This document shows positions 34,826 through 48,100 of a stretch of DNA of 64,000 nucleotides, one piece after another. Numbering within the stretch: position 1 is the stretch's first letter; every line of letters begins with the position of its first letter. A program made the position numbers and the translations under genes. The stretch lies in assembly GCA_963930655.1 (NCBI GenBank), contig OZ005601.1:16174001-16238000 (forward strand), given 5' to 3'. The notes beneath the pieces were generated by a model. It was not told the DNA's origin. It ran no database searches and worked only from the letters and a program-made list of their open reading frames with translations. This DNA is from Myrica gale. Its lineage: Eukaryota; Streptophyta; Magnoliopsida; Fagales; Myricaceae.

Positions 34826-37800
34826 CGTGAGACCCCGATTATTTCTTATGTTATTTCTTATGTATTAGCTTTTAATTCCCGATGTATAAGCTTTAATTTT
34901 ATTATGGGGCCATATTTTTGGCCAATGTATGTCCTAAGCTTTATGTTAAGGTACATCAATTAATATGAGATTTTATTTCATGAAATTTTTCTTAAATAAT
35001 TTTCTTGTCATTTGGAAGTTCTGTGCAAAGTTAAATTATATCTTCCTAAGGGCCGAAACTTGCAAGGTAAGTTTCTCTCATGTATTTATATTTTTCATTT
35101 GCCTAATATATTTCATAATCCATAAAATTTAATTATGATTAAAGGTTTTTATATATATAGGCTGAAAATAATTAAATGGAATAAAATCATGAATTTCTTT
35201 TAAGTATTGAATATTTTTGTGTGTCATTAATAGGTGGCATATATTATTATTATGTGACCTAAATTAATAAGTTGAATTATCATTAGAATATTAGATGATA
35301 AGTTACTAGGCATATGATAAAGTTTAAGAGAGATTAAAATGATAAGCACACATGCTTATCATAGTGATAAGCAAGCATAATGATAAGTTAGGGAACTTTT
35401 AGGGTAATAAGTCATTGTGACTATTGTAGAGATAGGTTAGAGCCATTATCTTAAGATAAGAGATCATGCTTATGAGATGATAAGCTAAGTGATTGAACTA
35501 GATAAGCTAGAGAGCTTATAGGAGATAAGTTAGGTGAAATAGTAACTAAATTGAAAGTTAGTTGTGGGAGAGTAACTAAGTTAGTTGCAATGCAACCAAA
35601 CAACATAAATGAGAGTTAAGAGGAGGCCATTTACGTGAAGTGCATAAGGAGAATGGAAAAGCCAAAAGTTATTAACCCATGTGAGTTGTAAGAAGTGATA
35701 GGAGATGTATTCATGTGACAAGACAACTCAATGGAAGTGAAAAGAGAGAAAAAGCAAGGGAGAAGGGTGAGCTTCACATGAATATCAAGTGGAAGAAGAG
35801 AGAAATCAATTCAAAGGTCATAGCTTTAGAAGACAAGAGTTGATGTGAGAAAAAAATGAAAAGAAGAAAGAGAAGAGAGAAGCCAAGCTTGGTCGGCCAA
35901 ACCCCCAAATTCACCCCCCTTTCCTTCCTTCTCTCTCTCTTGTCATTATCAAACACCTCATGTCAATTTCCAACTCACCTTGGAGACTCAATTGCTCATG
36001 TGAATTCCCCCACACTTGGCATTTCACTTCACTCTCCATTTTCCCTCACTTGGCCGAATACCTCATTTTCTCTCAACCCTCCCTTTTTCCTCTCTTGGCC
36101 GAACCACTCCCTTGAGCTCAAAGCCTTGCTCTTTTCCTCTTGCAACCTAAACACTCTCCAAAGTTCAAGTTTAGTCCTCTCTTTGTGGTGACCGAATCCT
36201 CACATTGTACAACACCATTTTCCTCTTTTGAAAACCCTACTCATTAGCCACCTTTCTCTTGAAGAAGTTTAGTTCATTTCCTTAAAACTAAATCATTCAA
36301 GCTTACCATATTTTCCCTCCACCATAAAACCCACCTTAGCACCTCAAATCAAGCTTGGAACCACTCTAAGGAGGGTGAACCGAAATTTGGAAGAAGAAAG
36401 AGTTTTGGTAAAAGTTTGGTGAAGGTAGAGGTAAGCTTGATTCTATTTAGTGTTCTTGCTTAAAATCCTTCATAAGTTCTAACGTATGGTATTTTATTGT
36501 GCTAGGTACTCAAAGTTGTGATAATCATCAAGGTAAGGCCAAAGATGTGGGTTGTTGGTTTTGAATATGGGGTTGGCCGAATGTATCATGATGGGATCTT
36601 GAATTAGTGTCTTGAGTGTTGTTAGATCTTGAGGTTATGAAATCAACCCTAAGGTATAATGTGAGATCTAGCTATATGAGCATGAAAACCGAGCTTAAAT
36701 GTTAGAAAAATGTTAAGGATGAATAATGCATGCTAGTATGGTCTAAAAAATGCAAAGGGTATGCATGATTGCAAGATTTGCCATGAAGGGTTATGATTTA
36801 GGGTGTTGGCCGAAACTTATAAGTGTTGAATCTCTAAATATATTTGTTAAATGTCAATTTGATGAATGACCATGACATGTATAAAGGTTTATTGAACACA
36901 TGCATATGGGTAGGCTTGAAATATTATAGGTTGCATGCAAATCGAAAGGGGCTACTCATTTTATGAATATTTGTGTTGGCCGAATTTGACATGATGCTAG
37001 ATCTAGAAGTTGTGTTATGATTGGTAGATCCTAGGTTGTGAATCTGAGAAAATGGAGGATGGGATCATCAATGGAGAAGAAACTTAGGCAAGAAATGCTT
37101 AAAATGGTGCATGGCCGAATGGCCTAATATGTGTAACCCTAATCGCAACCCCATGAATAAGATTTATGTTTATATGTGATGAATAGAAAAAATTAGGGTT
37201 ATGACTTAATAAGTTAGAAAATTTAAGCTCAATCATAAAACCCGTCATATTAGTAAGAGAAAAACATAGATAATAAGTTTAAAGATCCGGATTAAAAAGA
37301 ATTAGCAAAGCTTTGTGGTGTTAAGTATTGATTGAAGAATTAACTAGGTTGGCCGAAACTTAGGGCGAACAAAATAGCTTATATTTTCGGGTTGCATAGA
37401 AGTTTAATGTAAAGCTAAAGATTAATTATGATTAGGTTTAGTAATTGGTGAATTTAAAGACTTAGTGTAAGGTATGTAATAGGAGAAAGATTAAGATTTG
37501 ATTAAAGTGCAATTAGCTTGCTAGATTAGAAAATTTAGTAAGATTAATTAATAAATAATTCTATATAAAAACTTGAGAATAATATTATATTTTCAGAAAT
37601 ATATCTTTGGTTGATAACCGATTTTTAAGATGCAAATATTTAATTTATATGATTACGTACTTATTTCTTAATGCTAAGAAATGCTTCAATCGCTTGTAGG
37701 CTATCTACGTGTCTTTATACATTATCAAGGAGACCAAGTGTAAGTGGAATTTGTAAGTGGAAATCGTAAGTGGTTCTTTTTCAAAACTGGAATGACACAC

Positions 37801-38727
37801 TGCATCGATTTATGAACAAACATTAGATTTCGAGCAACCATGACATGACATGTGCATTGCATGAATTTTTCTAAAGAGAATTTTTATGCAATGATTTTAT
37901 GGAAAGAATATGGAAAGTTATGAAACGATAAGTTAAGTCAAGGGGCACTGGTCGGTACCGTACCATCAAGATGGACTCTCATACCGAAGGACGAATACGA
38001 GAAGGATGGGTGAATCCAAGAGGCTGTGCAAACCACACTGAAGGACATTCAGAAGGTGTGGGCCTTCAAGGGTCATGTCTAGCCACTGAAGGACGAATGT
38101 GAGAAGGTGTGCTAGCTTGACCGTATGTAAGGTCTCCAAGGGAAATAGGGGACGGTTCCAATGGGAACGCACAACCCTGACTTCAGGGATTAAATGGAGC
38201 GAATAAGCCCACAAGTATGAATAAGTGATTTTCAAGGGCCAAGGGCCACGGGCCAATTTCAAGAACAAGTACGAAAGAAATATTTTCAAGGGCCTGGGGC
38301 CAACTCCAAGCAAGATCATGTGCATATTCATGACATGCATGTGCATCACGAATTAAGTTTCTTTTTCATGATTAAGCAAGTACAAGTCAAGAGCATGTTT
38401 TAAGTTTATGTTTTCCCTTACTGAGTCTTTTTGACTCACGTTTTCAAAATTGTGTCATTCCAGATGCCTCAGGTGAAGAGAGTCAGAAGGACTACCTGAC
38501 TTAGAAGGACAAAGATTAGGTTCATATTTTGATGATTGTGAGGGTTTTAAATATGTTATGTATGTTTTGTATGCAAACTTAATGAGAACCCTGATTATGT
38601 TAAGATTTAGCTCGAATCCCTCGTGATCCTGTACGTTTCCGCCGTAAATAAGTAAGAACGCTGGTGCTATCCGGGGGATAACTCGCGGCTGCCACGGTCC
38701 CTGCGGGATGTCGTTCGGGGCGTGACA
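34826..38727 (+). mobile_element. Giant solo LTR (Ty3-gypsy, Tekay/Del-like), TSD GGAGG
   Basis: It starts CGTGAGACCCCGATT (first T mutated to C) and ends TTCGGGGCGTGACA. A perfect 5-bp duplication GGAGG flanks it (34821-34825 and 38728-38732). It shares long collinear similarity with the LTR at 60452: GGGGCCATATTTTTGGCCAA near the start, GGCCGAA(T) blocks throughout, GGTCGGTACCGTACCATCA near 37950, and TTACTGAGTCTTTTTGACTC near 38417. There is no coding region across 3.9 kb. Unequal recombination between LTRs of a complete element best explains it. Confidence 0.88.
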
Positions 38728-38732
38728 GGAGG

Positions 38733-40448
38733 AGAGAAAGAGAAAAGAAAAAAAAAAGAGAGACGAGGAAGGAGAGACCGAAGAAGAGGAGAAGAAGAAA
38801 GAAGAAAGAAGAAGAAGAAAAAAATGGTAGGGGAGGAAAATAGGGTATTCATCCATGGGAGAAAACCTCTCCCATTATCCAATTTTTTTCATTTCTTCAA
38901 ACTTCCATCTCTTGGTAATCTACAATGATCTCTTGCCCTAGGAGTTTTTTTTTAAGCCACCAAGAGGAGTCTACCACACAAGCAAGGTAAGGGGTGCAGT
39001 TTTCATGTGGGTTGTGTGGGAAAAATGAGCATATGGCCATGTATGCGTGTTAGAGGAGTTGCTGTCATATTTTTCTTAAAACAAAAAATTGCCACTGCCC
39101 TCATAGTTTTCATGAGATCCTTGTTGTTTGTTGGTTACATGTAGAAAATAAGTAGAGTGATTGATTTCTTTTACAAAAATGTTGCATTATATGTAAAAAA
39201 GTTGTTGCATGTGGTAGTTATGTATGACTTGATGTCGCAAGTGCTGATTTTTGTGATAGAAGGCCACGGTCAGTGGCTCAAATGGCTCAAAGGAGAGCCA
39301 TCAAGGCCACGGGTTGGCCATAGAGAGGAGGAAAGATGCATGCATGTAGTGTCTTTGACTTATTTCTCAATATTGCATTTGTTTGAGTTCCTTATAGTTT
39401 TGTGCATGTGTGATCTTATGATCTGAAAAACTAAAAAAGAGAAGCTATTGGATAGAGAGGGTCACGCCAGTGCCCTAAAGGGAGATCATTTTGAGCTCAA
39501 ATGGCCTTGAATGGCATGGAAGGAGGCATCGAGCCACATGCATGGACTATGTCTTTGTGGATTGAGAAAAATGGGAGCCAATGGTTTATGGATTGCTGAT
39601 TTTGTTTTGATCATTAAATCTGGACATATTTTATGTCCTTGATTGCATATTAGTATAATGATATACTTAGAGTTAATAAAAGAATAAGAAAATTTCATCC
39701 ACGAATTATTTTTCTAGGTTCTATGGCACCTGAATACACTGATGTGTATCTCAAATAAAAAAATATGTCTCATTTTCACATAAAACTTTCCAGATATGAA
39801 ATTTAGCACCCCAGGTTGTACCCTAAAAATTTCAAAGAAAAAGGATAAGAGAAAAGGTTGGAAGTGTAAAAATTTGAGCCCAAACCCGCAATCCTAAGGG
39901 GCCCAAATCACCCGGCTCGTTAAGGTCGAATGTGGACCCTTTAACCTAGAGGTTCTAAATGGACTTCTTAATTTTAATGAAATATAACACTGACATATCT
40001 GGGTCCAATGGGGCCCATTAGGACTGTATAGTACTTTAAATAAAATTAATTACAAAATAATATAATTACTCTAATGGAAAGGATGAGAAATGGGTGCATG
40101 TTATCTGCACGATCATTCGCATTTGGTTGAGTTTCAATTTATGCCTTATGGATCTCTGGCTTTATTCACATGTTCATATACCACTTTTATGTATTCATGC
40201 CCCTTCCCCGACCTTAATGAGTCCTTATTACTCACCATATCTCTTTTTATGTTTGCTTGTATTTAAATTATTTCAACAGCATACGAGACTATTCGAAAGC
40301 GAGCAAGTCATAGATCTGGACCCATATATTGTGGTCCTACAAATTTGAGCATGGGTCTCGGATTCTTTCTAGATATCGGTGGAGAATACTCCCCGCTGGT
40401 ATCTCAAGGATTCACCTTTGCCTAGAGCAGAGGACTTTGGGTTGGTAG
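38733..40448 (+). repeat. LTR-like continuation around the nested solo LTR
   Basis: A purine-rich run (38733-38830) is followed by LTR-like sequence. Near its end is CCCGACCTTAATGAGTCC...TTACTCACC (40207-40237), the same type of signature as other Tekay/Del-like LTRs here. It ends near 40448 where a copia LTR begins. It is plausibly the 3' part of the gypsy LTR that starts before 34820. No gene. Long frames in the purine-rich part are compositional. Confidence 0.4.
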
Positions 40449-41103
40449 TGAAAGAATAATGCCCTAAAAATCATTAATATGAATAGTAGTTATTTAGATT
40501 TCACATGTTTATGTTTATTTATTGGGTAATATGTTGTGACATAAAATGTTACACATATATTATTGAGTGATATTGTAGAAAAGTCTTGCAAATGATTAAT
40601 GAATCAAGGACGAGAAGTATGACTCTTCTGTTCCTTGTTCACTTGATATTTTATTCTAGACCAAGGTACATATTGATGTTTGATAGGTCTACACTTGTGC
40701 CTCTATTTAATAGGATGATGGACTTCGTCATTCAGTTGGTGATCTTAAACAAACGAGTGGGTATAATGTAAGAGTACATGCACTGAATGAGATCAAATAT
40801 AAATACCTTTTAGAAGTGATCACTAATGTTGAGAAGGTATTCAACCCAAGTGGTTTATTGTATCTTAGACTTGAGAGGTTTTTACAGATTTGTTTATTGT
40901 ATACTTGTGCTATGATCGAGTCATTTGGTGATGATGATTTATTATATACTTGTACATAATAAATGAGTTTGTATAAATCTTCAATATAGCATCCACCAAT
41001 CTCTTGATGAGGCAGTATATTCAATATATCTGTATAGGGTTGGACTAGAAAATAATTCATTACGCAATGATATTTGTGTGAAAATATTTTTCAAAATTAA
41101 TAT

Positions 41104-42377
41104 TGAAAGTCTAAGTAGCAACCCAAGAGGGGAGTGAATTAGGTTTTAATAAAATTAAAACTTTTTCAAGAAGTTTAGACAAAAAGACAATAAGGCAAAA
41201 GAACAAAGAGAAAAGATATGAGAAGAATAAAAGGAGATGTAGAATTAGAGAGATGTCATCGTAATTTTAGGTGGTTCGGCCAACAATTGCCTACATCAAC
41301 CCCCAAGGCTATTGACTTCCTTGGGCTTCCTCCACTATCTATCAAATAGCAAGTACACCTTAGCTTCCTGTGTGCTAAGGAACCTTTACCAAGAATTTTT
41401 CGAGCTCACGCTTTAACTCTCTTCACAAATCCCAAACCAAAGAGATTTCTTCTACCCACACGAGTAGGACCTAGTGTTTACCCAACACTCATGAGGTTTA
41501 AATTGAATGAGTATAAAGAAAAATCAAGGAATAACTCTCAAAGCCGAATATACAAGTGTAAAGTGCAAAGGAGAACAGGAAGACAAAAATCACAATAGAA
41601 AGCTGAAGTGTGCAGGGAAATAGCAAGCTTTCTTGGTAGGTGCGGTCTTCTCTCTTCTTCAAAGCTCTTTCTCTCTCTAGAAGTTAGTTCGGATAAATTA
41701 TTGCAAGTGTTCGTGCGGGAGCGCCTTTCCAACGGTCCTTTTCTCTCTTCAACGATCATCAAGGCAAGAGAAAAGGACCGTTGGAAAGGTGCCCATGATT
41801 TAAGGAGACGATTTGAAAGTTTTGACATCTTTTCGAAAAATCATCAAACTCGTGGCATGTGTTGACACATGGATGGCAGGTGTTGACACATCAAAAATTT
41901 AACAGGATTTGGGCTCTCGGGAGTCAGTGCTGTGTGTCGAAACTATAAGGTCAATGATTCGACACTTGTCTTGGTCTGGAAATGGTGTCTAGGGTGTAAG
42001 TGCAATGTGTCGACACTTTGTCCTCTATGTGTCGACACTATGTTTTCATCTTTCGGGAGTAAGTGCAATGTGTCAACACTTGTCCTGTATGTGTCGACAC
42101 CTAACAGTGCTGGAGAGAATATTTGCAATCTTAAAACTTCCAAACCATTCCAACACATATTTAAACACCTACAAAGGAAAAATTGATCGTATTAACTTGT
42201 GTAGTGGTGTTTCAAAACTACTTGTGCACATTTAGAGAGAGAAAACTTCAATCCTTTGAAATTCAACATGGTAATTGTGGATTGACAAGATAAAATCTAA
42301 AGTCTTCAAAACTTAGAAATTTTGTTATCATCAAAAACAAATATGGTTCGTGTTACAGAAACAACCTTCGGCTAACA
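41104..42377 (-). repeat. 3' LTR of the SIRE-type element
   Basis: In element orientation the LTR starts TGTTAGCCGAAGG (complement of 42365-42377) and ends at 41104 with CTTAGACTTTCA, 1274 bp in all. Its U3 part (plus coordinates 41855-42100) carries many GTGTCGACAC/GTGTTGACAC motifs. CTCCCCTCTTGGGTTG near the end matches the LTR ending at 24067. It aligns with the truncated 5' LTR over about 1090 bp, with visible substitutions and a replaced segment near 41725-41790. Confidence 0.9.
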
Positions 42378-42378
42378 A

Positions 42379-42392
42379 TCTCCCCCTTTTTG
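42379..42392 (-). promoter_or_regulatory. Polypurine tract of the SIRE-type element
   Basis: On the minus strand the bases immediately before the 3' LTR read CAAAAAGGGGGAGA. Such a tract primes plus-strand DNA synthesis in LTR retrotransposons. Its direct contact with the TGTTAGCC LTR start confirms orientation and the LTR border. Confidence 0.9.
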
Positions 42393-43049
42393 ATGATGAT
42401 AAAACCATTTAAAAACAATAATTTGCTAACAAATAAAAAAGCTCCCCTTGAGAACAAGCAGGAGTTTTCATGAGATTTTTTGCAAAAAGGACTTTAAGAT
42501 TTTACAAAGAAAATTTGCAAGAGTTTCCTTTGTAAATGGAGGTTTCCCAAAATTTTAAAATCACGAAAGATCACTTCTATAAATTCCTCCAAACTTCCCA
42601 AAATTCCAATATACTAACAGAACACAAGATTTCATACATTGATACCATAAAAAGTTTAGAATTCTACCTGTAAGGCATGTCACAGATATCCATAGTTAAG
42701 TACAAGAAGATGAGCACTTCTCAAATTTCTTATAGAAACCAATGAGATAAGCAATATATATTAGCATAAGCAAATAGACCAATAGAGACAAATAAATACC
42801 AGAGATATCATTAGAAAATGACAAGTCAAATTATTAGCCACAACAACAATAATTACATAAAAGCATATAGAGGACAAACTAGGATAAGTACAAAATGGAA
42901 TGTCCTCTATGTGAGCTAGGAAGTCAGCAACATCTAAACTTCTCCCCCTTTTGCATCATTAAAAACAAATGGATAATGGGAAGGTTAAGGGTAGGAGGCT
43001 ATGGAGATCAACCTGGAGAACATGAAGAATGCTACATGTCAAGTAAGAA

Positions 43050-44541
43050 GACTATGGAAACCCAAGAAGAGGAGGAGGATAATCAACGTTAAACTTCTTC
43101 ATCCAGTTCATCCAAGTAGTAGAGAACCAATACGTCCATTTGATGACACGAGGGTGCATATTTCTATCTTCATCCCGATGAATCTCGATGGCCTGAAGAA
43201 CTTCTGCAGCAACCGTTTTGACAGTATCCATTATTTCCCTAATCACCTCACTAGCCACATAGATGTTGTTATGGACTCAAAGTTTGAGTTGCCTTACATC
43301 CTTATCAAGAGTCCCAAAACGCTCTATATGAGTACCAAGGATCTTCTTAATATCTTCAACCCCGTCTTCATACAAGTGGTCAAGTCCTCCATATTCTTTC
43401 TCAATTTATGTTGTTCTTGCTTTATTTCAGAAATGAAAGCTTCAAGTGAATGCAACCAGGGCTCATGAGAACTACTAGCCTCCCTCCGTGAGGAATATCC
43501 AAAAGGTGGAGGAGTAACAAAGAGAGGAGTGTGTTCCCCCATAGGAGTCCTAGTTGTTGTAGGAGTCCTATCAGTATTTTCAGCTTCTTTCTCATCTTCA
43601 CTCTCTTCTTCAGACTCGAAACCCCTTTCACTACCTTTATGAGGTGTCACCACACTTTTCTTCACCCATTCGTCATCCTCATTTTGCATAAAACTTATCA
43701 ACCTAAGAGTTTTCTTGTTATACTCTTGAGAATCTTTGGGTTTTTCTCTAACTTCCCCAGTTACATAAATCTCATGGGCATGAAATAAGTGAGTAAAAAC
43801 ATCTCATAGGGTAGCCCTTGTCTCTTATTCTCAGTGGAAGCTGTCATATGATTAATCATCATACGGCCTATATTCATATGGGTTCGGGAAAGCAGACAGT
43901 ACATAACAAATAGTTCTAAGTAAGTAATGTACTCAAATTTTTTGGTCCTTGGTAAGATAATATGACAAACCATGTGATGCAATATCCATCTATGAATTGT
44001 TAGTGCACTGACAGGGGGTCTAATCACCTCATTTAGGATTGGATTATCTTACACATCCCTAAGTATATCAAGTTGTTCTACCTCAGACATTCTCATCCAA
44101 CTATAAGCATCAAAGAACTTATTTCGGGGTAGAGATCAATGAATTTAGAGAAGTAATAGATAAATCTAATTGTTTCCCATTAACATAGCTTGAGACATTT
44201 TCAGATGTAGAATGCTGAAAATTTGCATACACCAATTTCACAAGATACACAAAGCAATCCATTTTCAAATTTACAAAAGTACTCTATCCTTGATATTCAA
44301 ACATCTCCTTAAAATCAAACTCACTTTCACTAAACCATTTAAAATCAGCCCAACGACCAACAATAACCTTTCTACTATGAAAATCTTGCACAAATCGATT
44401 CTTACAAAGCGCTAACCTGTAAATGTAGGCCTCTGTAGAAGGGACGGCGTCCTCAGTGCTTTTCCTTTTATTTTGTGCTCTGAAACTGTCAGATGATGGA
44501 TTCTGATGATAGGAACACTTGGGGTGACTTGAAGACATCAC
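43050..44541 (-). pseudogene. Env-position ORF of the SIRE-type element, broken
   Basis: The ORF starts near 44541 with MMSSSHPKC and has a frame to 44284 ending FDFKEMFEYQG. It continues in fragments: 43761-44027 (LPYEMFLLTYFM near its C-end), 43324-43701 (acidic, Ser/Thr-rich, with a SEEESEDEKEAENTD stretch and a coiled-coil-like tail) and 43052-43258. It lies between pol and the 3' LTR, where SIRE elements carry an extra, sometimes env-like, ORF. I see no convincing signal peptide or membrane span in the fragments, so an envelope role is not supported. Frameshifts and stops make it non-functional. Confidence 0.6.
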
Positions 44542-44744
44542 GACAGAGGCGAGGATAGGAGTTTAGAGACTGTCGGCGGTGGGATTTTTGAACCAGGCGT
44601 AGGTGAGAGGGATTTGTGAGGAAGAGAGAAACTGGCTCCGTTTGGGAGCGAAAGGGGGTTCTGCGGGTTGGAGGGAAAATAAGTGCTGACCCGTAGCCCT
44701 AAAGAGTATAAATAAGACACGCGTGCACCCATTTTTAAAAACAT

Positions 44745-44930
44745 TGTGCCTGAAAGATGTGTCGACACATTACACATGCTCCTGAATGCATTTTAAGAAA
44801 GCTCTTGGAAGAGAAGCTTATGTGTTGACACATTAATTTATGGTGTCGATACATACTTCCTTAGAGAAAATATCCTTGAAAACCAGAAGTGTGAACACTT
44901 GTTTTACCAAGTGTTAACACATGCCATGCA
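44745..44930. repeat. GTGTCGACAC-type motif cluster between pol and the env-position ORF
   Basis: Several copies of TGTGTCGACACATT, TGTGTTGACACATT, GTGTCGATAC and GTGTTAACAC occur here, just before the env-position ORF. They match the motif repeated in the U3 of both LTRs. They may be promoter-like or protein-binding repeats, but nothing in the sequence proves a function. Confidence 0.5.
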
Positions 44931-45161
44931 AAAAGAATGAATTTGATAATTTCTCAAAGAATAAGCATGATTTTAATAGGAAACAAACTGAGAGCAACTT
45001 AAAGCGTACATTAGAAAATGTCCAATGCAATCAATAAAATAATCAATATGAAAAATCAAGCACATTTCAACAATTTAATCCAAATGAAATATCATTCCTA
45101 TTTCCTGGCGAATAAAACAAAATTTATCCTCATTAGGGGGTTTTGTAAAGATGTCCGTCAA

Positions 45162-48100
45162 TTAAAGATCCGTATTTACAAACTCAAGAACAATATTCCC
45201 TCTTTGAGTATGATCACGAATAAAGTGATGTTTTATCTCAATATGTTTTATCCTAGAGTGCTGAATTAGAGTTTTAGTAAGTTTTATTGCACTAGTGTTG
45301 TAACATTTTATTGGGATGAGAGAATAATGAAGATTAAAGTCTTCCAATTCTTGTTTCATCCACAATACTTGTGCGCAACAATTGCCCACAACAATATACT
45401 CGGCTTCCGTAGTTGATAGAGCTACGGATTTTTGTTTCTTACAACACCAAGAGACTAGTGAGGGTCCAAGAAATTGGCATGCACCACTAGTACTCTTTCT
45501 ATCAATTTTACATCCCACATAATCAGCACTCTTAGGATAAAACAAACCAAGATTTTGAGTGCCAACAAGATATCTAAAAATCCTTTTAACCGCAAGAAGA
45601 TGAGATTCCTTAGGACAAGATTGAAATCAAGCACACATGCAAACACTATACATTATATTCGGTCTACTAGCGGTAAGATAGAGTAAGGAGCCAATCATAC
45701 CTCGGTATTTGGTTTGTTTCACATCCTTACCTTTCTCATCTTTTTCCATTTTCGTAGATGGACTCATAGGTGTGCTCTTAGGTTTTGATTTGTCCATACA
45801 AAATAGCTTGAGAAGATTTTTAGTCTATTTTGCTTGATTGATGAAGATTCCCTCATTGCTTTGTTTGATTTGAAAACCGAGAAAATAGTTCAATTCTCCC
45901 ATAAGGCTCATATCAAATTCACCTTGCATAACTTGAGAAAACCCTTGACACAAAGATTCATTAGTATATCCAAAAATATTGTCATCAACATAAATTTGAA
46001 CCGTTAACAATTCATTGTTTTTTTTCTTTAGTGGAAAGAGTAGTATCAATTTTATCTCGTGAAAAACCATTTTCAATGAGAAAAGAGCTTAACCTTTCAT
46101 ACAATACCCGAGGTGTTAGTTTCATTCCATAAAGTGCTTTTGTGAGCTTGTACACACCATCAATAGCTTTTCATCTTCGAAGCCTGGTTGTTGCTCAACA
46201 TATATTTCTTCCGTAAGGAATCCATTTAGAAAAGTGTTTTTCACATCCATTTGAAAGAGTTTAAAATCTTTAAAACAAGCAAAAACGAGTAACAAGCGAA
46301 TGGATTCTAAAAGGGCAACGAGTGCAAAGGTTTCATCAAAATCAATTCCTTCTTCTTGATTTTAACCTTGGGCTACGAATCTTTCCTTGTTCCTTAGTAG
46401 AGCCCCGAATTCATCCATTTTGTTTCTAAAAACTCATTTTGTACTAATAATTGGATAATCCTTGGGTCTAGGAACTAGATGTCATACTTGGTTTTTCTCA
46501 AATTGTTTTAACTCCTCTTTCATTGCATGGATCCAACTTTCATCATCTTTAGAAAGAAATTTTTAGGCTCAAGTTGAGAAAGTAAAGCAACATTATTAGC
46601 TTGGTTTAAAGAGGAACGAGTGCTTACCCCTTTCTCAACTTTGCCAATAATTTGCTGAAGATGATAACTCTTGACGTATTTCCAAGACATTGGTAGATCA
46701 TTGTTGACTTGTTGACCTTTTTCTTATGATTCTTGAGATGCTTGATCTTGTATATGAGTTTCTTTCTTATCTTCATTTATAGCAAGTTTCTCAACCTCTT
46801 TATCAAGATCTACAATATCTCCATCATTTCTTTTCACAAGATTATTCGATTTGTCAAAAATAACAAGGATTGATTATTCAACAACCAAAGTGCACTTATT
46901 GAAAAAACGAAAGGTTTTACTGGAAGTTGAATAGCCAAGAAATATAACTTCATGCCTTTGCATCGAACTTACCCAAATTGTCCTTGTTGTTGTTGAGCAC
47001 AAAGCATTTGCACCCGAAAACATGGAGGTAGCCAATGTTGGGTTTTCTTTCATTCCATAGTTCATATGGATTTTTCTTTAGAATAGGTCTAATCATGCAA
47101 CGATTCATAATATAACAACTTGTGCTAACTGCTTCAGCCCAGAAGTAGTCAGGTAAGTTGCTTTCACATAGCAAGGTTCTAGTCATCTCTTCAAGAGTCA
47201 TATTCTTCCTCTCTACAATACCATTTTATTGAGGAGTTCTAGGAGCCGAGAAATTATGGTTAATGTCATTTTCACTACAAAATTTTTCAAAGGATAAATT
47301 TTTGAATTCGTTTCCATCATCACTCCTTATGCTAGAAATAACAAAGCCCTTTTCATTTTGAATTCTCTTGCTAAGTTTTTCAAAAGCATGAAAAGCCTCA
47401 TTTTTATGAGCTAAAAATATAACCCATGTGAATCTACTGAAGTCATAAACCACAATAAAAGCCATAATGTTTGCCACACAAACTTAACATTCGGGTTGGA
47501 CCAAATAAATCCATGTGTAGAAGTTAAAGTGGTCTAGTAGTGAACACAACATTTTTGGGCTTAAAAGAGGTTTTGATTGGTTTTCCTTTTTGACAATCCG
47601 CACAAATTTTGTCATTTTCAAAGGTAAGGTTAGGCAAACCCGAAACAAGATTCTTTTTAGCCAGTTTTGAAATCAAGTCCATGCTTGCATGAGCAAGCCT
47701 TCTATGCAACAACCAACTATCCTTATCATTTAGAGCTAAAAAACATTTTATGTTTTCTGAGGAGATGCTCTCTAAATGAACAATGTACACATTTTCAAAT
47801 CTATGCCCAACAAACAAGACTTTCTTGCTTTCATTATTCTAAACAAGACAAATTGATGATTCAAAAATGACTCGGTTTCCCTTGTCACATAATTGACTAA
47901 TACTCAAGAGATTATGCATTAAACCATCAACAAGGAGTACATATTCAATTATAGGATTAGGATACATACCAATGCCACCAACACCGAGTATCTTCCCTTT
48001 GCCATTGTCACCAAAGGTAACCGAACCCTTCCCCTTGAGACAAAGAGAGCTAAACCAACTCTTGTCTCCGGTCATGTGTTTGCAGCATCCACTATCAAGG

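Noticed and set aside
35856..36191. A 111-codon frame rich in Ser, Leu and Phe.
   Set aside because: It lies inside the giant solo LTR at 34826-38727. The equivalent part of the copy at 60452 does not preserve the same frame, so it is not a conserved gene.
38455..38930. Overlapping open frames of more than 60 codons rich in Ser, Phe, Arg and Lys.
   Set aside because: They come from a purine-rich run just after the solo LTR and from the LTR end itself. Composition, not coding, explains them.
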